DNA of 64,000 bases. Origin: an uncultured Gemmiger sp. Lineage in GTDB: Bacteria; Bacillota; Clostridia; Oscillospirales; Ruminococcaceae. Positions within the stretch are counted from its first letter, which is position 1; every line of letters begins with the position of its first letter. The translations under genes were made by a program, and so were the position numbers. Of the stretch, positions 45,463-55,428 are shown in pieces. The DNA is taken from positions 1 to 64,000 of the forward strand of contig CALXHT010000042.1 of assembly GCA_944388215.1 (NCBI GenBank), written 5' to 3'. Below the pieces are notes generated by a model. It was not told the DNA's origin, searched no databases, and saw only the letters and a list, made by a program, of their open reading frames with translations.

Positions 45463-45493
45463 ACTATAAACTTTCCCATTATGGGAAAGTCAA
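45463..45493 (-). promoter_or_regulatory. MerR-type promoter of the MATE-oxidoreductase operon
   Basis: On the minus strand TTGACT (45488-45493) and TATAGT (45463-45468) are separated by 19 bp. The spacer region holds the perfect dyad CTTTCCCAT-N-ATGGGAAAG (45471-45489). Overlong spacers with a dyad between the boxes are the hallmark of promoters activated by MerR-family proteins. No merR gene is in the window. Confidence 0.75.
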
Positions 45494-45559
45494 GAGGAAA
45501 TTTGCAAACGGACACAAAAAAGCACCGCGGGCGCCATGAACCGCCCCAGTATTTTGCGC

Positions 45560-45581
45560 TATTCAATACGTATTCAATACG
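45560..45581 (+). repeat. Tandem 11-bp direct repeat
   Basis: TATTCAATACG occurs twice in a row; the junction also forms the palindrome AATACGTATT. It lies between the MATE promoter and the tRNA-Pro terminator. It may be a second operator or a relic of recombination. Confidence 0.7.
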
Positions 45582-45641
45582 AGAGCCGAAAAAGCGCTCC
45601 ATGCCGAAAATATAGAAGTCCGTTTTATGATACAAACAAAG

Positions 45642-45679
45642 AAAAAGGACCGTGAAACTTTCGTTTCACGGTCCTTTTT
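45642..45679 (-). terminator. Terminator after tRNA-Pro
   Basis: A perfect 17-bp stem (AAAAAGGACCGTGAAAC and complement) with a TTTC-type loop lies next to the right 40-bp repeat. It ends in T5 on the minus strand. Confidence 0.92.
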
Positions 45680-45719
45680 CAGCTGACCTTGACGGCCCTT
45701 GTTTGGTCCGAGTGGCGAG
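45680..45719 (+). repeat. Right 40-bp direct repeat (overlaps tRNA-Pro 3' end)
   Basis: This is the intact partner of the repeat at 42980-43019, with one difference at 45688. Bases 45704-45719 are the 3' end of tRNA-Pro. The two copies enclose 2,660 bp holding the MATE and oxidoreductase genes. Confidence 0.85.
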
Positions 45720-45780
45720 AGTCGAACTCACGGCCTCTTGAACCCCATTCAAGCGCGCTACCAAACTGCGCTACACCCGG
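45704..45780 (-). tRNA. tRNA-Pro (anticodon GGG)
   Basis: The minus strand folds into a cloverleaf: acceptor CCGGGTG with CACTCGG (one G-T pair), D arm AGCGCAGTTTGGTAGCGC, anticodon stem CTTGA-TCAAG around ATGGGGT, and T arm GAGTTCGACTC. The anticodon GGG reads CCC (Pro). CCA is encoded. The 3' end lies in the 40-bp repeat. A consensus promoter precedes it. Confidence 0.95.
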
Positions 45781-45812
45781 TCGGAACTGGGCTGTCTCGA
45801 ATCAGCTTGTTT

Positions 45813-45841
45813 ATTATATTCCCATTTGCAAAAAATGTCAA
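45813..45841 (-). promoter_or_regulatory. Consensus promoter of tRNA-Pro
   Basis: TTGACA (45836-45841), a 17-bp spacer and TATAAT (45813-45818) match the sigma-A consensus at all twelve positions. The -35 overlaps the atp operon terminator. Confidence 0.92.
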
Positions 45842-45851
45842 CACATTTTTT
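45830..45851 (-). terminator. Short terminator-like hairpin after atpC
   Basis: On the minus strand AAAAAATG, TGTTGA and CATTTTTT form an 8-bp stem-loop in the atpC-tRNA gap. It is AT-rich and weak, and its loop contains the -35 of the tRNA promoter. Confidence 0.45.
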
Positions 45852-45890
45852 GATTTTTTTCAAAACTTTTTTCGAAACCTTTATTACCGC

Positions 45891-46295
45891 TCAACGCCCG
45901 GCCACACTGCCACGAACAAGAGCCCGTTTCAGACGCGCTTCTGCAAGTTCAATCTCATGCTTATCGATCCCCTTCTGTGCCAGAATTGCTTCTGCACGGG
46001 CCTTGCTGCGCTCCACGCGTTCCAGATCGATGGCATCAGACCATTCAAAGGTCGTTGCAAGCAAACGACATTCTCCGCCGATCATACTGAGCATACCACC
46101 CATACAGGCGGCGCGGCGCACGGATCCGTCCTCTGCGATAATACGGGATTCCCCCATGCCGACCGCCGTACAGTAATCAATGTGACGGGCAAGCAGTTCA
46201 ATCTGCCCGCAAATGGTCCGGCAGGACAAGGATTTCACCTGACCATCGTAAGCAACCCCGTCCGGCGTAATAATTTTCAGCGGGAAAGTTGCCAT
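45891..46295 (-). CDS. atpC: ATP synthase epsilon subunit
   Basis: Epsilon is the regulatory subunit of the F1 central stalk. The 134-residue product has the N-terminal beta barrel (FPLKIITPDGVAYDGQVKSL, GQIELLARHIDY) and the C-terminal helical hairpin (ERVERSKARAEAILAQKG). GGGGGCG precedes the ATG. It is the last gene of the atp operon. Confidence 0.96.
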   Translation of the reverse strand: MATFPLKIITPDGVAYDGQVKSLSCRTICGQIELLARHIDYCTAVGMGESRIIAEDGSVRRAACMGGMLSMIGGECRLLATTFEWSDAIDLERVERSKARAEAILAQKGIDKHEIELAEARLKRALVRGSVAGR

Positions 46296-46307
46296 GGACT
46301 CGCCCCC

Positions 46308-48574
<2,267 letters not shown>

Positions 48575-48596
48575 CAACGTCACCTCCCTTTATGAC

Positions 48597-50132
48597 TCAG
48601 TTTTCTTTCTGAAACTTTTCCGTGAATGCAGACAAAACCGTCTTCATCTTTTCTTCCGTTTCCGCTTTCAGGTCACCCGTAGCGCGAATTGCTTCCATCA
48701 CGTCCGCAGCCTCAGCATTTTCCTCCAGATACTGGTACAGTTCCCTCTCATAGGAGGCAATCTTCGGCACTTCGATTTCCTTCAGGTAGCCGTGCACCGT
48801 TGCATACAGGATGGCCACCTGTTTTTCTACTGGCACCGGGCTGTTTCGATCCTGTTTGAGGACCTCCACAATGCGTTCGCCCTGGGCAAGACGTGCTTTG
48901 GTATCCGCATCCAGGTCAGAACCGAATTGTGCAAATCCCTGCAGTTCGCGGTACTGCGAATAAATCAGTTTCAAGGTGCCGGCGACCTTTTTCATTGCCT
49001 TGATCTGTGCGTTGCCGCCAACGCGGGAAACCGATATGCCCGGGTTGACCGCGGGGCGGATGCCTGCATGGAACAATTCCGTCTCCAGGAAAATCTGGCC
49101 GTCAGTGATGGAAATCACGTTCGTCGGGATATACGCCGCCACATCGCCAGCCTGCGTTTCAATGATGGGCAATGCTGTCAAGGATCCGCCGCCCTTTTCA
49201 TCGCTGAGCTTGGCAGCGCGCTCCAGCAGACGGCTGTGCAGATAGAATACGTCACCGGGATAGGCTTCCCGTCCGGGCGGGCGCCGAATCAGAAGAGACA
49301 GCGCACGATAGGCCACGGCATGCTTGGAAAGATCGTCATAAATAATGAGAACATGGCGGCCTTTTTGCATGAAGTACTCGCCCATGGCACAGCCTGCATA
49401 GGGCGCAATATACTGAAGCGGAGACAGTTCCGATGCAGTGGCGCAAACCACCGTCGTGTATGCCATCGCGCCGTTCTTTTCCAGGTTCTCTACCAGAGAG
49501 GCTACCGTGGATCGTTTTTGTCCGATGGCCACGTAAATGCAGAGCACGTCCTTGCCCTTCTGGTTGATGATCGTATCGGTGGCAATGACCGTTTTGCCGG
49601 TCTGGCGGTCGCCGATAATCAGTTCACGCTGACCGCGGCCGATGGGGATCATGGAATCGATGGCCTTGATGCCGGTCTGCAGCGGTTGTTTCACGGGCTG
49701 ACGGTCGATGATGCCCGGTGCCGGTGATTCAATGGCACGATAATCGGATGCTTCGATGGGACCTTTCCCGTCAATGGGCTGCCCCAGCGCATTGACGACA
49801 CGGCCGATCATCCCTTCACCTACCGGAACCGAGACTACTTTTCCGGTACGGCGGATGCCGCCGCCTTCTTTGATACCGCTGTCATCGCCCAACAGAACAA
49901 TGGACACACTGTTTTCTTCCAGATTCTGTGCCATACCGTAGGTGCCGCTTTCAAACTGCACCAGTTCACCCGCCATGCAGTTGTCCAGGCCAGAAGCACG
50001 GGCAATACCGTCGCCCACCATCGTGACAGTGCCCGTCTCGGACTGCTCAATGGCATTCTGGTAGTATTTGATCTGGGAACGAATGATGCGGGAAATTTGT
50101 TCGGGTTTCAGTTGCACGGTTTGTTTCACCAC
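48597..50132 (-). CDS. atpA: ATP synthase alpha subunit
   Basis: Alpha forms the non-catalytic nucleotide sites of F1. The 511-residue protein has [17 protein letters not shown] (P-loop), the [20 protein letters not shown] region and [14 protein letters not shown] [14 protein letters not shown]. Two consecutive GTG codons could start it, and no strong ribosome site is seen in the 28-bp gap after atpH; translation may depend on coupling. Confidence 0.97.
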   Translation of the reverse strand: MVKQTVQLKPEQISRIIRSQIKYYQNAIEQSETGTVTMVGDGIARASGLDNCMAGELVQFESGTYGMAQNLEENSVSIVLLGDDSGIKEGGGIRRTGKVVSVPVGEGMIGRVVNALGQPIDGKGPIEASDYRAIESPAPGIIDRQPVKQPLQTGIKAIDSMIPIGRGQRELIIGDRQTGKTVIATDTIINQKGKDVLCIYVAIGQKRSTVASLVENLEKNGAMAYTTVVCATASELSPLQYIAPYAGCAMGEYFMQKGRHVLIIYDDLSKHAVAYRALSLLIRRPPGREAYPGDVFYLHSRLLERAAKLSDEKGGGSLTALPIIETQAGDVAAYIPTNVISITDGQIFLETELFHAGIRPAVNPGISVSRVGGNAQIKAMKKVAGTLKLIYSQYRELQGFAQFGSDLDADTKARLAQGERIVEVLKQDRNSPVPVEKQVAILYATVHGYLKEIEVPKIASYERELYQYLEENAEAADVMEAIRATGDLKAETEEKMKTVLSAFTEKFQKEN

Positions 50133-50160
50133 TCAATCTATAAAATGAGGCGCTATGTTT

Positions 50161-50697
50161 TTACAGGACCACATCGGCAATGTCATCGCGCAGCAACTCC
50201 AGACGGCGCCGTACAGTGCCATCCAAACGTTCCCCCGCAAGACCCAGGCGCAGCCCGGCCAAGACCTCAGGATCGATCTTTTCCGTCAGTTCAATGGTCT
50301 TTCCGGTTTTTGCCTGCAGGGCAGCAAGCAGTTTCTCCCGCTCCGGTTCGGACAATGGTATCGCCGATGTCACAGTGGCTTCCAGGATACCATGCGCTTC
50401 ATTGTATTGTTGCCGATAGGCGTCCAGGCAGCCGGAAAGTTCCCCGATCAGATCAGCCTCGCATAACACCTTTAAGAAGTTGATTGTATAGGGGTGCATT
50501 CCTTCAAACGCCTTGTCCAGCAAGGCGCAGCGCTCCCGTTTGGGGATGCTGGGCGTTTGCAGCAGACGCAGATAGGAAGGCTCCTGCCGGCAGCAGGAAG
50601 CAGCAACAGTCAGCTCCTGCAGGATAACGTCCGTCAGAGATTCTTCTGCCGCCAGTTCATACAGGCTGCTGCCATAACGCTTTGCTTGTTCGGTCAC
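50161..50697 (-). CDS. atpH: ATP synthase delta subunit
   Basis: Delta joins the peripheral stalk to the top of F1. The 178-residue protein has the helical N-terminal domain (AKRYGSSLYELAAEES) and the C-terminal region with LTEKIDPEVLAGLRLGLAGE and DGTVRRRLELL. It starts at GTG 50697 in a GTGA overlap with the atpF stop, so it is translationally coupled. Confidence 0.95.
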   Translation of the reverse strand: MTEQAKRYGSSLYELAAEESLTDVILQELTVAASCCRQEPSYLRLLQTPSIPKRERCALLDKAFEGMHPYTINFLKVLCEADLIGELSGCLDAYRQQYNEAHGILEATVTSAIPLSEPEREKLLAALQAKTGKTIELTEKIDPEVLAGLRLGLAGERLDGTVRRRLELLRDDIADVVL

Positions 50698-51200
50698 GAG
50701 GCATCCCCCACATTCCGGATGAATTCATCAATCAACGCCTGATGATCCGCCGCATGGATTTCGCGCTCAACCACCTTGCTGGCGATTTCCACCGCCATGC
50801 CGCCGATCTCATTTTTCAGTTCATTGACTGCCTTCTTGCGTTCCTGCGCCATTTCCGCTTCGGCAGCGTTACGCAGTGCCTGCGCTTCCGTCCGGGCTGC
50901 ATCTACGATTTCCTCCTCACGCTTATGCGCGCGGGCGGTGGCCTCCCGAAGCATGGCTTCCTGCTCAGCCTTGATGCTCATAAGATGGGCCTGGTACTCT
51001 TTTTCCAGCTCCGCTGCCTTTTGCTTGGCCTTTGCCGCCTCGGCATACATGGTGTCGATTTCCTGCTGCCGGTCATCGATCATCTGTTTGACCGGCTTGA
51101 ACAGAAAATGGCGCAGAACTGCAAAGGTGATGAGCATATTGCAGAAAGTAAAAAGCGCAGTCCATGGATTCACGCCGACGAAGCTCTCAAACCCCGTCAC
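50694..51200 (-). CDS. atpF: ATP synthase b subunit
   Basis: The b subunit is the peripheral stalk. The 168-residue protein has an N-terminal membrane helix (NPWTALFTFCNMLITFAVLR) and a long, highly charged coiled coil. It starts at GTG 51200 with AAAGGAGG 8 nt upstream. It lies 34 bp after atpE. Confidence 0.96.
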   Translation of the reverse strand: MTGFESFVGVNPWTALFTFCNMLITFAVLRHFLFKPVKQMIDDRQQEIDTMYAEAAKAKQKAAELEKEYQAHLMSIKAEQEAMLREATARAHKREEEIVDAARTEAQALRNAAEAEMAQERKKAVNELKNEIGGMAVEIASKVVEREIHAADHQALIDEFIRNVGDAS

Positions 51201-51234
51201 AGGTCATCCCTCCTTTCGCTGTCTCCACATGATT

Positions 51235-51474
51235 TCAGAACACGAAGAGGAGCAAAAGAGAGATAACCAGCGAATAGATACCGGTAGACTCGGTAATGGC
51301 GCAGCCCAGGATCATGTTGGTACGCAGCACGTTGGTCATTTCCGGTTGACGGGACATGCCCTCCAGTGCCTTGCCAACGGCGTTGCCTTCACCGATTGCC
51401 GGGCCGATGGCTCCGAATCCGATGGCGATACCCGCTCCGATCGCGCAGGCGGCTTTTACAATTGCAGCTTCCAT
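51235..51474 (-). CDS. atpE: ATP synthase c subunit, probably Na+-coupled
   Basis: The c subunit forms the ion-binding rotor ring. The 79-residue hairpin has the RQPE loop (42-45) and the ion-site motif ESTGIY with E62, S63, T64 and Y67. Position E29 (GPAIGEG) replaces the Gln that coordinates Na+ in Ilyobacter. Glu at this place plus ESTGIY is the two-carboxylate Na+ motif described for Fusobacterium nucleatum. GGAGG lies 8 nt before ATG 51474. Confidence 0.96.
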   Translation of the reverse strand: MEAAIVKAACAIGAGIAIGFGAIGPAIGEGNAVGKALEGMSRQPEMTNVLRTNMILGCAITESTGIYSLVISLLLLFVF

Positions 51475-51503
51475 AAAGGTTTCCTCCTGTAATAAAGTAC
51501 AAA

Positions 51504-52367
51504 TCAGGCTTCTTCCGGCGGCGGGCATGCATTACCCACATACACCATCGTCAGCAAACTGAAGACAAGGGCCTGAACCCCGCCGGAAAAGACATCAAAA
51601 TAAAGGCTCAGAATGCCGGGAATACCGACTTCCAGATACGGCACGCCACCCAGGCCCAATAACGCCAGGACCCCTGTGGCGATAAAGACAATTCCGAAGA
51701 TTTTTCGTGCCATCTTTTTTCCGCGAAGGCCGCTTGCCAGCAGCCACGCACCGATCACCAGCACAAGAGCGGAAACAAAGATATTCTTTCCCACCAACCC
51801 CAGCAACGCAGCCGAAGCGGTGGCCAGTGCCGAGTACACCAGGCTGGTCAGGACGCTACCGCCGGCGATATTACCGAAATGACGGAATGCCATGGAAATG
51901 GGCTGGGCAATCTCCGATACCAGGTTCATGGGCGTCATGACCACAATCGGCTCGGTAAATCCTTTCAGCCATCCCAGCACGCCGTTGGCTTTGATGGAGC
52001 ACCCCCAACAGAGGAAGCTGGTCATCAGTGCCCAGGTAACGGTGGTGGACAGATCCGCTGTGGCGGAACGGAAAATTCCCGTCATGCCGATATACGAACC
52101 GAAGATGGAAGAGAGGAACAAAGCGCCGATATAAGGCGTCCAATAGGAGTTGTGTTTGCCCATGGTATCTTCCACCATGCCGTAGAGCATGGATACGCCC
52201 TTCTCCACCAGCACCTGACGGCGGGAAGGCCGCTTCTGCAGATTTCTTCCCAGCAAGATGCCCGCGATACACAGGCACACCATCACAAGAAAAGAAGAAA
52301 CTACCGTCTGCGTAATCGGTATGCCGCCGAACAATGGGATGGTAAAATAAATTTTCGGGCCGGTCAT
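51504..52367 (-). CDS. atpB: ATP synthase a subunit
   Basis: The a subunit forms the stator half of the ion channel. The 287-residue membrane protein has YWTPYIGALFLSSIFGSYIG and the conserved Arg-type helix region (PISMAFRHFGNIAGGSVLTS). The C-terminal helices include IPGILSLYFDVFSGGVQALVF, typical of AtpB. It overlaps the subunit I gene by 4 bp. Confidence 0.95.
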   Translation of the reverse strand: MTGPKIYFTIPLFGGIPITQTVVSSFLVMVCLCIAGILLGRNLQKRPSRRQVLVEKGVSMLYGMVEDTMGKHNSYWTPYIGALFLSSIFGSYIGMTGIFRSATADLSTTVTWALMTSFLCWGCSIKANGVLGWLKGFTEPIVVMTPMNLVSEIAQPISMAFRHFGNIAGGSVLTSLVYSALATASAALLGLVGKNIFVSALVLVIGAWLLASGLRGKKMARKIFGIVFIATGVLALLGLGGVPYLEVGIPGILSLYFDVFSGGVQALVFSLLTMVYVGNACPPPEEA

Positions 52368-52780
52368 AGGGCCGCTCCACCGCCTTCCTTGTCATTGCGG
52401 AAGAACTCCACCAGTTTGAGTACGCCCTGCGCCAACAGCAAAGGCAGCAACGCCGCAATGGGGTCGCACAGTTTCGCACGGAACAGCAAAATATAAATGG
52501 CAGCAAGAACCAGCAGCCGAATCACACTGGATGTCTGAATGGAGAGCTGGGCTCTCTGCGGGTCATTGTCGCGTGCCGCGCGGTCCAGCGCATTGGAGAC
52601 CGTGATGCTCAACGATACAAAATTGCCGATGGACAAAAGCAGTCCCACGACAGCGCCCACCAGGACCGACCTTGTGAAGATTCCCAGCAGCGCATAGATT
52701 CCCAGCATGATTCCCACACAGATGATCATGGCAATCGTCAGCCGCGTCACCTGATGCAGGATGTCCCTGTGCTTTTGCAT
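52364..52780 (-). CDS. atpI: ATP synthase subunit I family protein
   Basis: The 138-residue protein has four membrane helices (LTIAMIICVGIMLGIYALLG; SVLVGAVVGLLLSIGNFVSL). Subunit I helps assemble the c ring or bring Mg2+ or other ions to the complex. ATG 52780 with GGAGA upstream is preferred over 52801. It overlaps atpB by 4 bp (ATGA). Confidence 0.85.
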   Translation of the reverse strand: MQKHRDILHQVTRLTIAMIICVGIMLGIYALLGIFTRSVLVGAVVGLLLSIGNFVSLSITVSNALDRAARDNDPQRAQLSIQTSSVIRLLVLAAIYILLFRAKLCDPIAALLPLLLAQGVLKLVEFFRNDKEGGGAAL

Positions 52781-52800
52781 GCGAGGATATCTCCTTTCCA

Positions 52801-53070
52801 TTAACCGTGGTGATTGAACGATACCGGTGGCGGATTCTTTTTTTCAGGGGTACGCCCCTGCCGTTCGATGGCCTTCAGGGAAGAGCGCAAGCTGCTCACC
52901 GCGCCCAGTATCCCCAGAATCACGCCAACCGCTACGATCCATCCCCCGAGCGCAAAAGCCTTTTGCAGCCAAACAGAAACGGCTACCAATAGTACCGGCG
53001 GTACGCAGACAGAAAGACCGAACTGTGTAAGCCATACCAGATGCCTGGTTATATCGTACAGATCTTTCAT
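52801..53070 (-). CDS. atpZ: AtpZ/AtpI-like membrane protein
   Basis: The 89-residue product has two membrane helices (TQFGLSVCVPPVLLVAVSVW; WIVAVGVILGILGAVSSLRS) and a basic tail, fitting the AtpZ family that opens many atp operons and is thought to help Mg2+ supply or assembly. ATG 53070 with AGGAGG upstream is the start. It is the first gene of the operon. Confidence 0.8.
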   Translation of the reverse strand: MKDLYDITRHLVWLTQFGLSVCVPPVLLVAVSVWLQKAFALGGWIVAVGVILGILGAVSSLRSSLKAIERQGRTPEKKNPPPVSFNHHG

Positions 53071-53402
53071 GTCCCCTCCTGCCCCGTAAGATCGCTCAAT
53101 GGCTATAGTATACACCAGCGGCGTTTTTTCCACAGTTTCTTTCGTCTGTGTTTTATAATTTTTGTTCACTATGAATAGATTGAATCATCCAATCCGCCAT
53201 TTCATCGACCAAAGTATGACCTTTTCACATGCTGCGCATAACGGGAACTTCTCATTGCAATGTATAGTGTGGAATCAAGGGCCCGGAATCATTCAAAATA
53301 TCTGCAGGATCTTTTCAAGGATGGCAGAGTTATGGCCGCCTTGCCCAAAAGAAAAAAGTGGTATGGGTTGAAACCCATACCACTACATTGCCATAATCAA
53401 TT
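53071..53402. other. Intergenic gap before the atp operon
   Basis: The gap holds a candidate -10 for the atp operon (TATACT on the minus strand, 53107-53112) with only a weak -35 (CTGTGG) at 17 bp. A terminator for plsY lies at 53351-53384. The middle stretch (53170-53350) shows no ORF with a ribosome site and no clear structure. Confidence 0.5.
53351..53384 (-). terminator. Terminator after plsY
   Basis: A 13-bp perfect stem (AGTGGTATGGGTT and complement) with a 2-nt loop is followed by T6 on the minus strand. It lies 19 bp after the plsY stop. Confidence 0.88.
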
Positions 53403-54065
53403 TTATTTTTTGGAGCCGAAACGGTATTCGGTGCCGTTTTTCAGCCGTTCAATGTTGGATCGGTGCAGCCAGATCACCATGGTTGCCATGATCACACAGC
53501 ACAGGGTATTGAAGATCACGGTAGGTACATTGGCGCCGCACACCAACCAATAAATCAGTGTCGCGACCGGAAACAAGGCCGCCACCATGATGCTCCCCAA
53601 AGAAACAATGCGGGAAAAAGCAAACTGGACAAGGAACACCAGCAGCAGAATGCCACAGACAACAGGACTGATGGACAGTGCCGCTCCGGCGCCGACCAGC
53701 ACGCATTTTCCGCCCTTGAAGCCGAAATACAGCGGCCGGCTGTGGCCAATCATGCAGAAAATCGCCGCCAGATACGCGCCACACACCGGCGCAAGAAGTG
53801 CGTCGTTTCCGATCAGGGAAGCAAACAACAGACGTCCCAGGCTGGCCGCCGCCACGCTCTTGCCCACGTCTCCGATAATGGTAAACACCGCCGGCAATTT
53901 GCCGTAGGTGCGCAGAACGTTGGTCATACCCGCATTACCGCTTCCGTGGGTACGGACATCCTCATTGAACATTGCTTTGGAGACCAGCACCCCAAACAGG
54001 ATGCTGCCCAGCAGATATCCTGCCAGAGCCGCCAGTACACAAGCCGCAATCACATGAAGTACCAT
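53403..54065 (-). CDS. plsY: Glycerol-3-phosphate acyltransferase PlsY
   Basis: PlsY transfers acyl groups from acyl-phosphate to glycerol-3-P, the first step of phospholipid synthesis. The 220-residue membrane protein has the motifs GSGNAGMTNVLRTYG, GHSRPLYFGFKGGKCVLVGA and a third loop before the last helix. GAAAGGTG precedes the ATG. It lies 7 bp after der. Confidence 0.95.
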   Translation of the reverse strand: MVLHVIAACVLAALAGYLLGSILFGVLVSKAMFNEDVRTHGSGNAGMTNVLRTYGKLPAVFTIIGDVGKSVAAASLGRLLFASLIGNDALLAPVCGAYLAAIFCMIGHSRPLYFGFKGGKCVLVGAGAALSISPVVCGILLLVFLVQFAFSRIVSLGSIMVAALFPVATLIYWLVCGANVPTVIFNTLCCVIMATMVIWLHRSNIERLKNGTEYRFGSKK

Positions 54066-54072
54066 GAAACCC

Positions 54073-55416
54073 TCACACCTTTCCTGCTTTCACCGCACCG
54101 TCACCGTGCTCCCGCGTAATCATGCGGATGGGCGTGCCGGTGAGGCCAAATGTTTCCCGAATCTGGTTTTCCAGATAGCGCTGATACGAAAAATGAAACA
54201 GTGCCTTCTGGTTGACAAAGCAGACAAACGTCGGCGGGCGGGTGGAGGTCTGGGTAATATAGAAGACCTTCAGGCGCTTGCCTTTGTCCGAGGGCGGCTG
54301 CACCTTGGCGGTGGCACGTGCCAGCATTTCGTTGAGGGCGCCGGTGGGGATGCGGGTGCCGTTCTGGATGTCCACGAAGTGAATCGTCTCAAACAGCTTG
54401 TCCACACGCTGGCCGGTCTTGGCACTGATAAACACAATGGGGGCGTAGGACATAAAGCTGAAATCTTCTTCCAGCTGCTTGCGCATGGTATCCATGGTGT
54501 AGCTGTCCTTCTCCACCGCATCCCACTTATTGACCGCAATGATGCATGCCTTTCCCTGCTCATGGGCGTATCCGGCCACCTTGGAATCCTGTTCGGTAAA
54601 GCCCACCGTGGCATCGATCATGATCACACATACGCGGCTGCGTTCCACCGCCGCCAGGCTGCGCAGAACGCTGTAGCGCTCTACCCCGCTCTCCACCTTG
54701 CCCTTCTTGCGAAGACCGGCGGTATCCGTGAACACAAACCTGCCGTATTTGTTCTCCACCAGGGTATCGATGGCATCCCGCGTCGTACCGGCCTCGTTGG
54801 CCACGATCAGGCGATTCTCGCCCAGAATATGGTTGATCAGGCTGGACTTGCCCACATTGGGACGACCGATGACCGCCACGGTAATACGGTCATCATCCTC
54901 TTCGTCTTCCTGGCCGAAGTCCAGATGGGCACAGACGGCATCCAGCAAATCGCCGGTGCCGTGGCCGTGTACGCCGGAAACCGGAATGATTTCTCCCAGG
55001 CCCAGGGAATAAAAGTCATAGAGTTCCATCGGCGGTTCGCCGATCTTGTCGCACTTGTTGACGGCAAGCACCACAGGTTTTCCGCTGCGCATCAGCATGC
55101 CGGCAATGTCCTGATCCTGCGGGGTCACGCCGTTGGTCAGCTCGGTGACCATAATGATGCAGTCTGCCGAATCAATGGCGATCTGCGCCTGCTCCCGCAT
55201 GTGCGCCAGCAAACCGTCATCGATGCGCGGTTCGATACCGCCGGTATCCACCAGCAAAAACTTGTTACCGCACCACTCACAATCACAGAAAATGCGGTCC
55301 CGGGTCACACCCGGCGTGTCCTCCACGATGGCCAGGCGCTGGCCGGTCAGCTTATTGAAAATCGTGGATTTGCCCACATTGGGACGTCCCACGATGGCAA
55401 CGATCGGTTTTGCCAT
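54073..55416 (-). CDS. der: GTPase Der (EngA)
   Basis: Der is the tandem GTPase needed for 50S assembly. The 447-residue protein has two G domains, each with GRPNVGKS, and NKCD and NKWD as G4 motifs. The C-terminal KH-like domain has TSTRPPTFVCFVN. ATG 55416 with AAGGAGG upstream is preferred to 55422. It lies 12 bp after the DUF512 gene, as in many Clostridia. Confidence 0.97.
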   Translation of the reverse strand: MAKPIVAIVGRPNVGKSTIFNKLTGQRLAIVEDTPGVTRDRIFCDCEWCGNKFLLVDTGGIEPRIDDGLLAHMREQAQIAIDSADCIIMVTELTNGVTPQDQDIAGMLMRSGKPVVLAVNKCDKIGEPPMELYDFYSLGLGEIIPVSGVHGHGTGDLLDAVCAHLDFGQEDEEDDDRITVAVIGRPNVGKSSLINHILGENRLIVANEAGTTRDAIDTLVENKYGRFVFTDTAGLRKKGKVESGVERYSVLRSLAAVERSRVCVIMIDATVGFTEQDSKVAGYAHEQGKACIIAVNKWDAVEKDSYTMDTMRKQLEEDFSFMSYAPIVFISAKTGQRVDKLFETIHFVDIQNGTRIPTGALNEMLARATAKVQPPSDKGKRLKVFYITQTSTRPPTFVCFVNQKALFHFSYQRYLENQIRETFGLTGTPIRMITREHGDGAVKAGKV

Positions 55417-55428
55417 GTCCACCCCTCC

